Shown: piece after piece, positions 18,361-27,488 of the stretch | Position numbering within the stretch: the first letter of the stretch is position 1 | Layout: each line of letters begins with the position of its first letter | Assembly (NCBI GenBank): GCA_025517425.1 | Contig: JAOPJY010000001.1 | Coordinates: forward strand, 1,598,217 to 1,662,216 | DNA length: 64,000 bases | Direction: 5' to 3' | Source: Halobacteria archaeon AArc-dxtr1 | Lineage (GTDB): Archaea > Halobacteriota > Halobacteria > Halobacteriales > Natrialbaceae | Position numbers and translations under genes: made by a program | The notes under the pieces: generated by a model | What the model was told of the DNA's origin: nothing | The model's database searches: none | Seen by the model: only the letters and a program-made list of their open reading frames with translations

Positions 18361-19692
18361 TCAGCGTCCCGTCCACTTCAGCAGCAAGAGCGTCCCCTCG
18401 AAGAGGACGATCATCGTGAGCGTCACGAACACCGGCGCCATCGCGGTCGGGTCGAAGGTGAACATGAACGCGAGTCCGAGGAAGCCCGCCCAGAAGAACA
18501 GTCGCTTTTCGGCCAGCCACTCCCGGGTGGTGACGCCCATCATGATCGCGAGCATGATAAAGAGCGGAATCTGGAAGACGATCGCGAGGAAGCCGGTGAG
18601 GGTGATCACGAGGTCGAACGTCTCCCCGAGCGCGTAGGCGATCATCGCACTCCCCTCCGAGTAGAACGTGAAGTACTGGAAGAGGATCGGGAGGATCACG
18701 AGATACGAGAAGATCATCCCGACGCCGGCGAGGACGACGCTCGTCGGGACCGCTGCGAGGTAGTACTTGCGCTCGTTGGGGTAGAGCCCGGGGCGCATGA
18801 ACAGGTAACACTGGTAGACGAACATCGGTAACGCGACCATGATCCCCAGTAGCGCGGAGACCTTGATCCGGGTCAGCCACAGTTCAAGTGGGTGATAGAT
18901 GTGTGGCGGGCGTTCGGTAGCATTCGGAATCACGTCGGTCCAGATGAACGTGATGACATCCGATGCCCACAACAGCCCGACCGCCGTCCCGGCCGCACCG
19001 AACAGCAACACGACCGCCAGGCGGAGGATCATCTCCTCGATGTGATCGGCCAGGGGCATCTCCTGGTCGTCCGGAGGGGTCGAGACGCCGCCGAGATCGT
19101 CGTCGTCGATCGACTGCTTTCGGTTCTTCTTGTGGGCGCTTTCGGTCGAGGAGGGGGGTGAGTACGCATTGACCCGAGAGCCCGCGTAGATCTCGGGGCC
19201 GCCGTTGAGGAGTCCTTCGCCGTCGGTCTCGACAGGATGGGGCTCGCCGTCCGACTCGACCGCTGGATCGTCGGAGTCGGCGTCTGCGTCCGGCTCGTCT
19301 GCATCTGTCTCGGCGTCTGCGTCGGCGTCTGCATCTGTCTCGGCGTCTGCGTCGGCGTCTGCATCTGTCTCGGCGTCTACGTCGGCGTCTGCATCTGTCT
19401 CGGCGTCTACGTCGGCGTCTGCATCTGTCTCGGCGTCTACGTCGGCGTCGGCATCTGCCTCGGCGTCTACGTCGGCATCGGACCCGGTCTCTTTGTCGTC
19501 GCTGTCCGCGTCGGCGTTCGCGCGCGGCTGCTCGTCGTCCGACTCGGCCGCCGGATCGTCCTGGGCGGTGTCGTCGGACGAGGGGGCTGCAGCCTGCGTC
19601 TCGTCGGCGGTGGGGGGCTGTGGGGCGTCCGAGTCGTCCGCGGACTCGTCCGGCCGCTGGTCGGTCCCACCGTCGTCCGGCTCGTCCGGCAT
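18361..19692 (-). CDS. tatC: twin-arginine translocase subunit TatC (TatCo type) with long acidic N-terminal repeat region
   Basis: A 443-residue protein. Residues 1 to about 205 are hydrophilic, Asp/Ala/Glu-rich and repetitive; the TatC core follows (about 212-443) with MPLADHIEEMILRL, the conserved HPLELWLTRIKVS loop and FMRPGLYPNERKYY, and six membrane helices. TatC recognises the RR signal peptide and, with TatA, exports folded proteins, the dominant export route in haloarchaea. The acidic extension is much longer than usual and is encoded by a 30-bp tandem DNA repeat. It is divergent from the double TatC gene. Confidence 0.95.
   Translation of the reverse strand: MPDEPDDGGTDQRPDESADDSDAPQPPTADETQAAAPSSDDTAQDDPAAESDDEQPRANADADSDDKETGSDADVDAEADADADVDAETDADADVDAETDADADVDAETDADADADAETDADADADAETDADEPDADADSDDPAVESDGEPHPVETDGEGLLNGGPEIYAGSRVNAYSPPSSTESAHKKNRKQSIDDDDLGGVSTPPDDQEMPLADHIEEMILRLAVVLLFGAAGTAVGLLWASDVITFIWTDVIPNATERPPHIYHPLELWLTRIKVSALLGIMVALPMFVYQCYLFMRPGLYPNERKYYLAAVPTSVVLAGVGMIFSYLVILPILFQYFTFYSEGSAMIAYALGETFDLVITLTGFLAIVFQIPLFIMLAIMMGVTTREWLAEKRLFFWAGFLGLAFMFTFDPTAMAPVFVTLTMIVLFEGTLLLLKWTGR
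19301..19480. repeat. six tandem 30-bp units inside tatC
   Basis: The unit beginning GCATCTGTCTCGGCGTCT starts at 19301, 19331, 19361, 19391 and 19421 with only G/A changes (TGC versus TAC), and a degenerate sixth unit starts at 19451. On the coding strand each unit gives ten residues of the type ADVDAETDAD. The near-identity between units suggests recent expansion by slippage or unequal crossing over, so copy number probably varies between strains. Confidence 0.9.
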
Positions 19693-19707
19693 CTATGTGA
19701 CATAGAT
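19691..19707. promoter_or_regulatory. perfect palindrome across the tatC start codon
   Basis: ATCTATGT-G-ACATAGAT is a perfect dyad with 8-bp arms; its left end contains two bases of the tatC start codon (19690-19692). On the tatC strand a TATA-like CCTATAAC lies about 30 bp before the ATG, so the dyad occupies the transcription start region. A repressor site in the tatC core promoter is the simplest reading; binding is not shown. Confidence 0.5.
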
Positions 19708-19830
19708 TCGGCCCCAGTTATAGGCCTTTTTCTTACGAGCACCTGCAGAGAGTGTGGAACCGAACCGGCGGCGAGCCGGCGAAGGTACACGAAAGGTTGA
19801 TAACTGGATGTAGGGTATCGACAGACAGGA

Positions 19831-22173
19831 ATGAGTTCTGCGGTCGGCGAAGACACCGCGCAAGCTATCAACAGCGGCCGAGAGACGATCGGAACGCTAC
19901 TCTCTGCCGCGCAGACGCATCTACAGAAGGTGTTCATCGTCTTCGTCATCGGATTCATGGGGTCGTTTTACGCCCTGCGAGTCTGGATCTGGGACTTCTT
20001 GGAGGAGACGGCGACGGCGGAGATGGATCCGGATCTGGTGCAGGCGACCGACATCATCACCCGAACACCGTTCGAGGTAATCCTGCTTCAGGCTAAAATC
20101 GGGCTGTTCATCGGGGTTCTGGTCGCGATCCCTGCACTCCTTTACTTTTCCCGAGACGCCCTGCGAAAGCGGGGTGTCGAGAGCGTCGTCCCGATCTCGA
20201 AGTGGTATATGGCGGCGTTCGCCGCAGCGTCTATCTCGCTGTTTTCTGCCGGAGTCGCCTACGCCTACGGGATCTTCTTCCCCTACGCGTTTTACTTCCT
20301 CGGAGAGGTCAGCTACTCCGCCGGCGTGAAACCGAGCTGGGGCATCACGGAGTTCACCGAGTTCGTCGCCCTGCTCACGCTCTCGTTCGGACTGGCAGCC
20401 CAGCTCCCGCTGTTCATGGGGGTGCTTTCCTACACCGAGATCGTCCCCTACGAGTTCTTCCGTGACAAGTGGCGCCACGCGATCGTCACCCTCACCGCGT
20501 TCGGCGCGGTGTTCTCGCCGCCGGACCCGTTCACGCTGATCATGTGGGCGATCCCGCTCGTGTTGCTGTACGTGTTCAGTTTGGGCGTCGCAAAGTTGGT
20601 CGCGAACACTCGCCGCCGCGGCGCAGCAGAGATCGGCAGCGGCGTCGGACTGGTCAAACGACGCGTGCTCCAGTTTACCGCACTGATCGCCGCCGCCACC
20701 GCCGTCTCCGCAGCCGCGTTTCAGGCCGGCGCTCGCGAGTACTACATCGAGACCGTGCTCCCGTACATCCCGTCGTACCTCCAGTCCGAGGGGCCGACTA
20801 CGCTCGACATACTGGTGACCCAGCACGGGCTCCTCGGCATCGTCGGGGCCGGTGTGCTCATCGCGGTCGGGCTAGGGCTTGCGATCCTCGTGGTCGTGAC
20901 GATTAAAGTCCTCCAGAGCCCGGTCTATCCGCGCGAATCGGCGCTACGGACGGCACAGACCGCCGAGGACGTCGACTTCGACGTACTGGACGCAACCGAC
21001 ATCGAGCGCGTTCCGGCACCAGTCTTCCTCGGAATGGAAGAGGAAGACGCCTTAGAGACGGCCCGGGAGGCGATGTACGACGACAACAAGGACAAGGCTC
21101 AGGCGATCCTCGATCGGTACGACACGCTGCACGCGGAGGCAGAGGCCGAGGACGGTGAGGGCGACGAGGCCGCAGCGGGCGGAGCCGCCGGCGCCGCCGC
21201 AGCTGAGGGCGAAGCGGCCGCCGAAGAGGAGTCAGGCGGGTTCTTCACGAGCACCGCCGCCGACGTCCTCGATCCGTTCACCGAGGAAGAGACCACCGAG
21301 GAGGATATCGGCGGCTACGCCTACGACATCGCGTTTATCCTGAACAGTCTCACCTCGAAGGTGTTTCGCATCGTCGCGGTGTTCATGGCCGTACTTGCGG
21401 GATCGTTCTTCTGGCTGTACACCGACGGTATCCGGGTTATTCTCGCACAGTTCGTCGACCGAGTTCCGGACTCGGTGCTGGCGGAGGTCGCCGAGCAGCA
21501 GGACGTCGATCCCGCCGAGTACGGCGATACGACCGAACTCATTCAGGCGCTCGACTTCGTCATCGCCCTCCACCCCGTCGAGGTGCTGATCTTCATCGTG
21601 AAGGTCTCGACGCTCGCGGCGATCATCTCGGTCCTCCCGATGGTGCTTTACTACGGCTGGCCCGCGGCCAAAGAGCGCGGCCTCGTCCGTGGTGACCGTC
21701 GGATCTTCCTCCTCTGGGGTGGGGGGCTGTTCGCCGGCTTCCTGGTCGGGACCTACCTGGGGTTCTTCTGGGTCGCTCCCGCGGTAATCTCGTACCTGAT
21801 CACCGACGCGATCACGAACGGGATGGTGGTCTCCTACCGGATCAGGAGCTTCTTCTGGCTCGTGATCTTCACGACCGTCGGGATCGGGTTCCTCTTTAAC
21901 ATCATCGTCACGATGGCGCTGTTCCACATCGGCGGCATCGTCAACTACCGGACGATGCTTCGCGGCTGGCGCCCCGTCGTCGTCGGGATTTTCACCATCT
22001 CGGCGCTCGTGAGCCCGAAGGGGATCCTCACGATGTTGCTCTTTGCGATCCCGATCGCGCTGACCTACGTACTCGGACTGGCCCTCCTCTATCTCCTGAC
22101 CGGGGGTGGGCGGCTCTTCGGCGGCAAGCGCCGGGGGCCCGATCTGGATACGGGGCTGCTCGGCGGGCGGTAA
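19831..22173 (+). CDS. tatCt: TatCt, fused double TatC translocase subunit
   Basis: A 780-residue membrane protein containing two TatC domains, roughly residues 1-300 and 495-780, joined by extra helices and an acidic Ala/Glu linker (about 390-480, EEEDALETAREAMYDDNKDK onward). The first copy has GSFYALRVWIWDF and EIVPYEFFRDKWRHA; the second ends with a matching FFWLVIFTTVGIGF segment and a Gly/Arg-rich cytosolic tail. This duplicated 14-helix form, TatCt, is restricted to haloarchaea and works with a TatA protein not found in this window. It starts divergently from tatC 138 bp away. Confidence 0.93.
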   Translation: MSSAVGEDTAQAINSGRETIGTLLSAAQTHLQKVFIVFVIGFMGSFYALRVWIWDFLEETATAEMDPDLVQATDIITRTPFEVILLQAKIGLFIGVLVAIPALLYFSRDALRKRGVESVVPISKWYMAAFAAASISLFSAGVAYAYGIFFPYAFYFLGEVSYSAGVKPSWGITEFTEFVALLTLSFGLAAQLPLFMGVLSYTEIVPYEFFRDKWRHAIVTLTAFGAVFSPPDPFTLIMWAIPLVLLYVFSLGVAKLVANTRRRGAAEIGSGVGLVKRRVLQFTALIAAATAVSAAAFQAGAREYYIETVLPYIPSYLQSEGPTTLDILVTQHGLLGIVGAGVLIAVGLGLAILVVVTIKVLQSPVYPRESALRTAQTAEDVDFDVLDATDIERVPAPVFLGMEEEDALETAREAMYDDNKDKAQAILDRYDTLHAEAEAEDGEGDEAAAGGAAGAAAAEGEAAAEEESGGFFTSTAADVLDPFTEEETTEEDIGGYAYDIAFILNSLTSKVFRIVAVFMAVLAGSFFWLYTDGIRVILAQFVDRVPDSVLAEVAEQQDVDPAEYGDTTELIQALDFVIALHPVEVLIFIVKVSTLAAIISVLPMVLYYGWPAAKERGLVRGDRRIFLLWGGGLFAGFLVGTYLGFFWVAPAVISYLITDAITNGMVVSYRIRSFFWLVIFTTVGIGFLFNIIVTMALFHIGGIVNYRTMLRGWRPVVVGIFTISALVSPKGILTMLLFAIPIALTYVLGLALLYLLTGGGRLFGGKRRGPDLDTGLLGGR

Positions 22174-22255
22174 CGGTTGAACGTCCCATGTGGCAGGCGA
22201 CGCCGTCGCTCGGACTGGCACACAGTATAAACGGCCTGCGTTCAAAGGCGGAGCT

Positions 22256-22435
22256 ATGCCCAAAATTAGCGTGGAGATCCCACAGGAGTTACTCGACGAT
22301 CTGGACGCTCACGTCGGCGACGACGGGAAGTTCGTCAACCGAAGTGACGCGATTCGGGCCTCGGTCAGAAAGACTCTAGACGTCTTAGACGAGATCGATG
22401 CACGTCACGACAGGTTGGAAACCGACGACGAGTGA
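22256..22435 (+). CDS. small ribbon-helix-helix (CopG-like) DNA-binding protein
   Basis: A 59-residue protein starting MPKISVEIPQELLDDLDAHV. The first strand (KISVEIP) and the NRSDAIRASVRKTL helix pair are the RHH pattern, in which a dimer places a two-stranded sheet in the major groove. The start is ATG 22256; the longer frame adds a non-conserved stretch. Small RHH proteins are common haloarchaeal regulators (for example CdrS in cell division), but target genes here are unknown. It converges on rlmE. Confidence 0.85.
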   Translation: MPKISVEIPQELLDDLDAHVGDDGKFVNRSDAIRASVRKTLDVLDEIDARHDRLETDDE

Positions 22436-22468
22436 GCGCGGGCATAACATCGCGAGGCGGCCAGCGAC

Positions 22469-23245
22469 TCAGTCCCGATCCAGACGCTGTGCGAACCCGA
22501 AGTTCGGCTTGACGTCCGTGACGCGGACCGCGACCGTCTCGCCCGTCTCGGTGCCGGGAACGAACAGCCGGTAGCCGTCGATGGAGGCGATACCGTCGCC
22601 CTCTCCGCCGACGTCGACGATCTCGACCTCAAGTTCGTCGCCCGGTCGGAGAGGTGCGGTGAGCCGGCCTTTTCCGATGAAGTAGACCTCCGAAGAGGTC
22701 TCGCGGGAGGCCTGCGGACTCGTCGCGCGGACGTACTGGAACTCGTCTTCGACGTCGGACCGGAAGTCATCGACGTCAGGACCCTCGAAGACCTTCACGA
22801 CGAAGTCCCCACCTGTATCGAGGAGATCGAGAGCGGTCTCGAACGCCTGTCTGGCGAGGTACAGCGAACGGGCCTGATCCAGTGAGTACTCGCCGGACAT
22901 GTTTGGCGCCATGTCCGAGACGACGACGTCGACGGGACCGCCCGCCGCATCGGTGACGCGCTCGCGGGTCCGGTCTTCGGTCATGTCGCCGCGGACGGTC
23001 TCGATGGTGTCGTGATCCTCGAAGTCGCGAATCCGCTGGAGGTCGACGCCGATCACCTGGCCGTTCGATCCAACCGCCTCGGCGGCGACCTCGAGCCAGC
23101 CGCCGGGGGCGGCCCCCAGGTCGACGACCGTATCGCCCGGCGAGAGAACGTCCTCGAGTTCGTCTAGCTGCTTCAGTTTGTAGGCGGCCCGACTCCGGTA
23201 CCCCTCCTGTTTGGCCTTGTTGTAGTAGTGGTCTTTTCGTGCCAT
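22469..23245 (-). CDS. rlmE: 23S rRNA 2'-O-methyltransferase RlmE with C-terminal TRAM domain
   Basis: A 258-residue protein. Residues 1-195 are the FtsJ/RlmE fold: MARKDHYYNKAKQEGYRSRAAYKL, SAM motif VVDLGAAPGGWLEVA (near 44-58), the catalytic K-D-K-E set including VVVSDMAPNMSG and VVKVFEG. Residues about 200-258 form a TRAM domain (DELEVEIVDVGGEGDGIASIDG), an RNA-binding module fused in archaeal RlmE. It methylates a uridine ribose in the 23S A-loop. ATG 23245 was chosen because it matches the family N-terminus. A short dyad CAGGTG-A-CACCTG (23327-23339) lies upstream. Confidence 0.94.
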   Translation of the reverse strand: MARKDHYYNKAKQEGYRSRAAYKLKQLDELEDVLSPGDTVVDLGAAPGGWLEVAAEAVGSNGQVIGVDLQRIRDFEDHDTIETVRGDMTEDRTRERVTDAAGGPVDVVVSDMAPNMSGEYSLDQARSLYLARQAFETALDLLDTGGDFVVKVFEGPDVDDFRSDVEDEFQYVRATSPQASRETSSEVYFIGKGRLTAPLRPGDELEVEIVDVGGEGDGIASIDGYRLFVPGTETGETVAVRVTDVKPNFGFAQRLDRD

Positions 23246-23390
23246 TGCGATGTCGCTCAGTTGGAACGTCATACTCGGCCGAGACGGATAGGTGTCGCGA
23301 CTCGCGGGGGAGCGGTCGGTATTTGCCAGGTGACACCTGTGGTCGAAGGGCGCAACGGTAGAACTGAAGCGGACACTGCGCGAAAGGTCG

Positions 23391-25007
23391 TCAGTCAGAA
23401 GGTGGCTTCGAGGGAGAGTTAGAGTCCGTGTCAGCCGAATCAGCAGTTGGATCGGTAGGCGTGGCTACTCCGTGTTGTTCGATCCGGGTCGCCCGCGTCC
23501 AGACAAAGTCGTGTCTAAAGAGGACGTCGAACAGGCACTTGACGTTCAAGGCGTCGTGAAACTGCTTGTATCCGATAACGAGCAGGGGCGCATAGACCAA
23601 CAATCGCCAGTCCTCACCCTCGAGTTGGATTCCGAGGGCGGCAATAAGCAAGACAATGCTCGTAAAGAAGACAAATACCGCGAGGACGACGAGGAGGTGG
23701 CCAGCGGCGACGAGCCAGGCGATGTAGGCGAGGACCACGAAGCTCGCCAGTGGCAAGAAGAACATCTCGACAAACCGGAACGGGATCGCAATCCGATTTA
23801 AGTAGCCGTAGGAGGGATCAGTGACAATCGACCAGTGTTTGATGATAGTGGCGTAGTTGCCTCGGTACCAGCGCAGCCGTTGGCGGTACAGATCGTGCCA
23901 GGTGGACGGCGCTTCGGTGTAGACGCGGGCATCACTGACGGAGACACGATGGCCGGCTCGAAGAACCTTCATCGTGACATCGAAGTCTTCGGTGAGCGTA
24001 TCCGGATCGTACGCGAAGACCGTATCGAGCACCTCTCGGCGGTACGCCCCGAGGCAGCCGGGAACCACCATTACGATGCCGAAATAATCGAGCGCCCGTC
24101 GGTAGATGTTGACGCCGATCGTGTACTCGAGTTGCTGGCACCGGGTGACGAGTGAGTCGCGGTTCCAGATGGTGACGTTGCTGGCGACTGCACCGATCTC
24201 TTCGTCGACCCGGAACGGCGCCACGATTCGTTTCAGGGCGGACGTGGCGACGATGCTGTCGGCGTCGACCGTGACGATCACTTCACCGGTTGCGAACAAC
24301 AGCCCGTAGTTCAGTGCGGAGTACTTGCCGCCGTTTCGCTTGCTGACGGCTGTGACTTGGTCGTGTGTCGCTTCGAACGCACTGGCCTCCGCGAGCGTCG
24401 TGTCGGTACTCCCGTCGTCGACGGCGATGATTTCGAGGGCCTTCTCGGGATAGTCGGCATCGAGTAGTGACTGGATCGTGCGGCCGACGTAGCCCTCCTC
24501 GTTGTAGGCGGGGATAAGGACGGTCACGTTCGGATACGGGGGTTCGGGATCGTACTTCGACCGGCCGAGTTGATCGTGGAAGAACGCGATAAACGCGATA
24601 AACCAGTAGTAGACGAAGATCAACACGACTGCGCCGAGGTGGACGACGGCGACCGGAGTAGGTGCGAGCCAACCCAGCCAGACGACGGTGAGGAGATAGG
24701 CACACAATCCGATAGCGAGCGCCCGGGCACCAAACAGTGACTGATACTGTGGGGCGTGCTCGATGACGTAGTAAGACCATGCGAGGTACGTCGTCAGCAG
24801 TCCGCCTAGCAGGGCAATCGCATACAGTGTTCCCGGGGCCATGACGTCGACCAGCAGACCGAACGGGACCAACGCCGATACGAAAAGCGCCAGCGGGCGC
24901 CACTTGATCGCACGTAGGTGTCCGTCAACGCGCCCAGCGGCTCCCCTGAGAAAGGCGGTGCCAGCCGCGAAGCGGCGCCGCGGGATCGAGAGCCAGGACG
25001 CAGCCAT
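23391..25007 (-). CDS. membrane glycosyltransferase family 2, PgaC/NodC-like polysaccharide synthase
   Basis: A 538-residue processive GT2 enzyme. Several N-terminal helices (about 33-120) precede the catalytic domain with LIPAYNEEGYVGRT, DDGSTDTT, VDADS, the base-like EDFD and the processivity motif QRLRW in YRQRLRWYRGN. More helices follow (about 385-480). This layout matches poly-beta-1,6-GlcNAc synthase, hyaluronan synthase and NodC. Its ATG overlaps the TAA of the deacetylase-like gene upstream (TAATG), so they are translated together. The product is probably an extracellular polysaccharide; the sugar is inferred. Confidence 0.9.
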   Translation of the reverse strand: MAASWLSIPRRRFAAGTAFLRGAAGRVDGHLRAIKWRPLALFVSALVPFGLLVDVMAPGTLYAIALLGGLLTTYLAWSYYVIEHAPQYQSLFGARALAIGLCAYLLTVVWLGWLAPTPVAVVHLGAVVLIFVYYWFIAFIAFFHDQLGRSKYDPEPPYPNVTVLIPAYNEEGYVGRTIQSLLDADYPEKALEIIAVDDGSTDTTLAEASAFEATHDQVTAVSKRNGGKYSALNYGLLFATGEVIVTVDADSIVATSALKRIVAPFRVDEEIGAVASNVTIWNRDSLVTRCQQLEYTIGVNIYRRALDYFGIVMVVPGCLGAYRREVLDTVFAYDPDTLTEDFDVTMKVLRAGHRVSVSDARVYTEAPSTWHDLYRQRLRWYRGNYATIIKHWSIVTDPSYGYLNRIAIPFRFVEMFFLPLASFVVLAYIAWLVAAGHLLVVLAVFVFFTSIVLLIAALGIQLEGEDWRLLVYAPLLVIGYKQFHDALNVKCLFDVLFRHDFVWTRATRIEQHGVATPTDPTADSADTDSNSPSKPPSD

Positions 25008-26401
25008 TATCGACTCACCCCGCGCTGGCTCGCAGCGAGTACGTCGCCGAGTCGACTCGTAACGTCGTCGTTCGCTCCAGTCCCGTCGGACTCCTCGAGG
25101 GCGTAGGCAGCGGGCTCGAGGACGCGCCAGCCGTCGTCGGTCTTTTCGACGACGCCGGTCTCGAGTCCGAGCGCGAACTGCTCGATGGTGAGGATACCGG
25201 CATCATCCTCACTCGTGACGTGCTGGATCACCGACTCGAGCAGTTCGAGTCGATCGTCCGTCGTGAAGTACTGGTAGTGGAACATAAAGACGTGGACGCC
25301 GTTCCGGTCGTGCGCCGCGTCGAAGGAGTCGGTGAGCGTTTCGAGGGGCTCGAAGGGAACGTAGGTCTCGCTTTCATTTTCGTTGTCAACCAACTCCTCG
25401 TAGGCCGTCCAATCCTCGAACGCCTGCGTTTCGGAAACGTGGTGGAGACCGCCCGCCTCGAAGTGGGAGCTCTCGTTGGGCTCGTAGTACTGGTCGGTAA
25501 ACCACGAACCGCCGGAGACGGTCGTGTAGTTCGCCTCGTCGAGAACCTCCGTGGTCGTCTCGTCGTAGGTGTTCATCGGCGGAATGAACGTTGAGGAGGG
25601 AGCGGTGACGCAGTCGCCGAGCAACGCCTCGCCATCGGTGAGACGCTCACGTTGCTCCTGGTAGGGAAGATCACCGAACTCGCTGCCGTTGTAGAAGTCC
25701 GTTACGGGTTCGTGAGTGTAGCCGTGTAACGCCATCTCGAACTGGCCCGGGTAGTCCGCTTCGAGCGAGCGGAGGTACGAGCAAACGTCAGGATCATCCG
25801 TTATCGGCGCCTCTCCGTTCGTATTGGGGATAATCCCGAGCGTGACGGGGACATCCGCGTCGATGAAAATGTCGTTAACTTCACGGAGTTCGTCTTGGTT
25901 GTACCAGGCCTGTATATCGTCGTTTCTGAAGATCACGATCGAGTCGTACGTTTCCCACTCGGTGTCGGTCGTCACGGACTCAGTCGGATCGCCCCCGAGC
26001 ATCGGAGAGACGGAGACCGCGCCGGTAATGCCGGCGACAAGCACCATCACGATCAGCGCTGTCGTAAAGAGTTGGCGCTGGAGTCGGGATTCGGGAACGA
26101 ACCGCTCGGGGATCCACTGGAGGTGGTCTTCGGGCGTCGGCAGCGTCGGGAAAGTAACTGCCGGCAGCGGCCCCACCGCGTCGTCATCGAGTGGCGTCGA
26201 CCAGCGGTGACCGCAGTCGGGACACCGCTTGATCGTCTGCACCGGCGTCAACCACTCGTCAGTAGTAGGACGATCGCACTTTACACACCCGTCGTCGAAG
26301 TGGTTGCGGGCAGCGACGAATCCGCAGTCGTGTTCGACGATGCGCTCGTCGACGGCGATTGCATCGCAGTGCGGACAGGAGGGTGAGAAGCGGTCGGCCA
26401 T
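25007..26401 (-). CDS. polysaccharide deacetylase-like protein (DUF2334 type) with N-terminal zinc ribbons and one membrane span
   Basis: A 464-residue protein. Residues 1-70 hold Cys pairs (CPHC, CVKC, CPDCG) with HDCG, suggesting zinc ribbons. One helix follows (LFTTALIVMVLVAGITGAV, about 110-128), so the rest is outside the cell. The extracellular part has the deacetylase-like pattern IVIFRNDDIQ (Asp-Asp), HGYTHEP, and FMFHYQYF near the end. Deacetylases in exopolysaccharide loci trim N-acetyl groups from chains made by a GT2 enzyme, as PgaB does for PgaC. The fused cytosolic zinc ribbon is unusual. Confidence 0.85.
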   Translation of the reverse strand: MADRFSPSCPHCDAIAVDERIVEHDCGFVAARNHFDDGCVKCDRPTTDEWLTPVQTIKRCPDCGHRWSTPLDDDAVGPLPAVTFPTLPTPEDHLQWIPERFVPESRLQRQLFTTALIVMVLVAGITGAVSVSPMLGGDPTESVTTDTEWETYDSIVIFRNDDIQAWYNQDELREVNDIFIDADVPVTLGIIPNTNGEAPITDDPDVCSYLRSLEADYPGQFEMALHGYTHEPVTDFYNGSEFGDLPYQEQRERLTDGEALLGDCVTAPSSTFIPPMNTYDETTTEVLDEANYTTVSGGSWFTDQYYEPNESSHFEAGGLHHVSETQAFEDWTAYEELVDNENESETYVPFEPLETLTDSFDAAHDRNGVHVFMFHYQYFTTDDRLELLESVIQHVTSEDDAGILTIEQFALGLETGVVEKTDDGWRVLEPAAYALEESDGTGANDDVTSRLGDVLAASQRGVSR

Positions 26402-26563
26402 TAGTATCAGGACCGCTCCAGGGATCCAGTACTGTCGGCAAGGTAGAGGTAGCCCGACAGAGTTACTTCGAAGTTACTAGCCGGTTGAGAGGCATGCAAA
26501 CGTCCTGTTTATCATCACAGAATCGGTACAGTAGACGTACAGACCGTCGCGACAACTTCGATC

Positions 26564-27448
26564 ATGACTCAGTCACCGAACCCAGCACAGTCGACCGCTA
26601 AGTCGATCCTCGGCACCAAGTGGAAGCCGCAGTTGATCGTCGCCCTCTCCGCAAAGGGACGACTCGGGTTCGGCGACTGCAAGCGCGAACTCGAAGGAAT
26701 CTCGAGCAAAGTGCTCTCGAACAACTTAGAAGCACTCTGTGAAGATGGCGTCGTCGCACGTGACATCGTTCAAGAGCGTCCGCGCCGCGTCGAGTACGAG
26801 CTCACGGCAGCCGGTCGAGAGCTGTACAGGATCCTCGAGTCGATGACCGAGTGGGACGCAACTTACGCTGCGGAGACGGGCGTACCGACAGTGTTGCTCG
26901 CCGAAGACGACGCCAGACTCCGAGAGCTCTACGCGCTGTGGCTCGCAGGCGAGTACGACGTCGTGACGACGGGCGATGGGCGGGAGGGGCTTCGGCTGCT
27001 CGACGAGGATGTCGACGCCGCGGTCCTCGACCGAACCATGCCGAGACTGACCGGTGACGAGATCGCCAGAGCCGTCTCGATGGTCGGGCAGCGGACACCG
27101 ATCGCCGTCCTCACCTCGGCACAAGTCGATCCGACGGACGCCTCGCTTCCGGTAGACCGGCTCCTTCGAAAGCCGCTCTCGAAGACGGATCTGCTCGATG
27201 CGGTCGAGACGCTGCTCGGCCTACCAGGGGCGTCGCCGGTCGCTCGAGACGTCCAGACGCGACGCCACCGGCTCGCGTTTGTCGAGCGTCACCTGGGATC
27301 GACCGCTGCGGAGACAGAGCCGTACCAGGAGGCTGCTGCGGAGCTAGCGCGGATCGAATCCGAACGGGCGATCGAGAGCCGGCGGCGTCAGCCGTGGCGC
27401 CAGCGGGTCGACGGAAGGAGCGACGACGTGGCAGAAAAAGAATCCTGA
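26564..27448 (+). CDS. HxlR-type HTH fused to a response-regulator receiver and HalX domain
   Basis: A 294-residue protein. Residues 1-100 form an HxlR winged helix: ILGTKWKPQLIVAL, FGDCKRELEGISSKVLSNNLEAL and VEYELTAAGRELYRIL. Residues 108-220 are a receiver domain with acidic pocket Glu114-Asp115-Asp116, phosphoacceptor Asp156 (VLDRTMP), Thr184 and Lys203. Residues about 230-275 look like a HalX helix pair. HxlR proteins normally lack receivers, so this joins DNA binding to phosphorelay in an unusual order. The gene is 40 bp from a receiver-kinase on the same strand, its likely partner. Confidence 0.88.
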   Translation: MTQSPNPAQSTAKSILGTKWKPQLIVALSAKGRLGFGDCKRELEGISSKVLSNNLEALCEDGVVARDIVQERPRRVEYELTAAGRELYRILESMTEWDATYAAETGVPTVLLAEDDARLRELYALWLAGEYDVVTTGDGREGLRLLDEDVDAAVLDRTMPRLTGDEIARAVSMVGQRTPIAVLTSAQVDPTDASLPVDRLLRKPLSKTDLLDAVETLLGLPGASPVARDVQTRRHRLAFVERHLGSTAAETEPYQEAAAELARIESERAIESRRRQPWRQRVDGRSDDVAEKES

Positions 27449-27488
27449 CGGGACGGGATTCTTTGCCTCCTCGCGTGGTGGGACCGAC

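Noticed and set aside
18361-19800. Long open frames on the plus strand across tatC, one very Ser/Ala rich, one Val/Gly/Cys rich
   Set aside because: They are antisense to the tandem repeat of tatC, where a 30-bp unit keeps every frame open. Composition is not haloarchaeal-like.
23327-23339. Dyad CAGGTG-A-CACCTG upstream of rlmE
   Set aside because: Too short and isolated, with no partner site, to list as an operator; mentioned only under rlmE.
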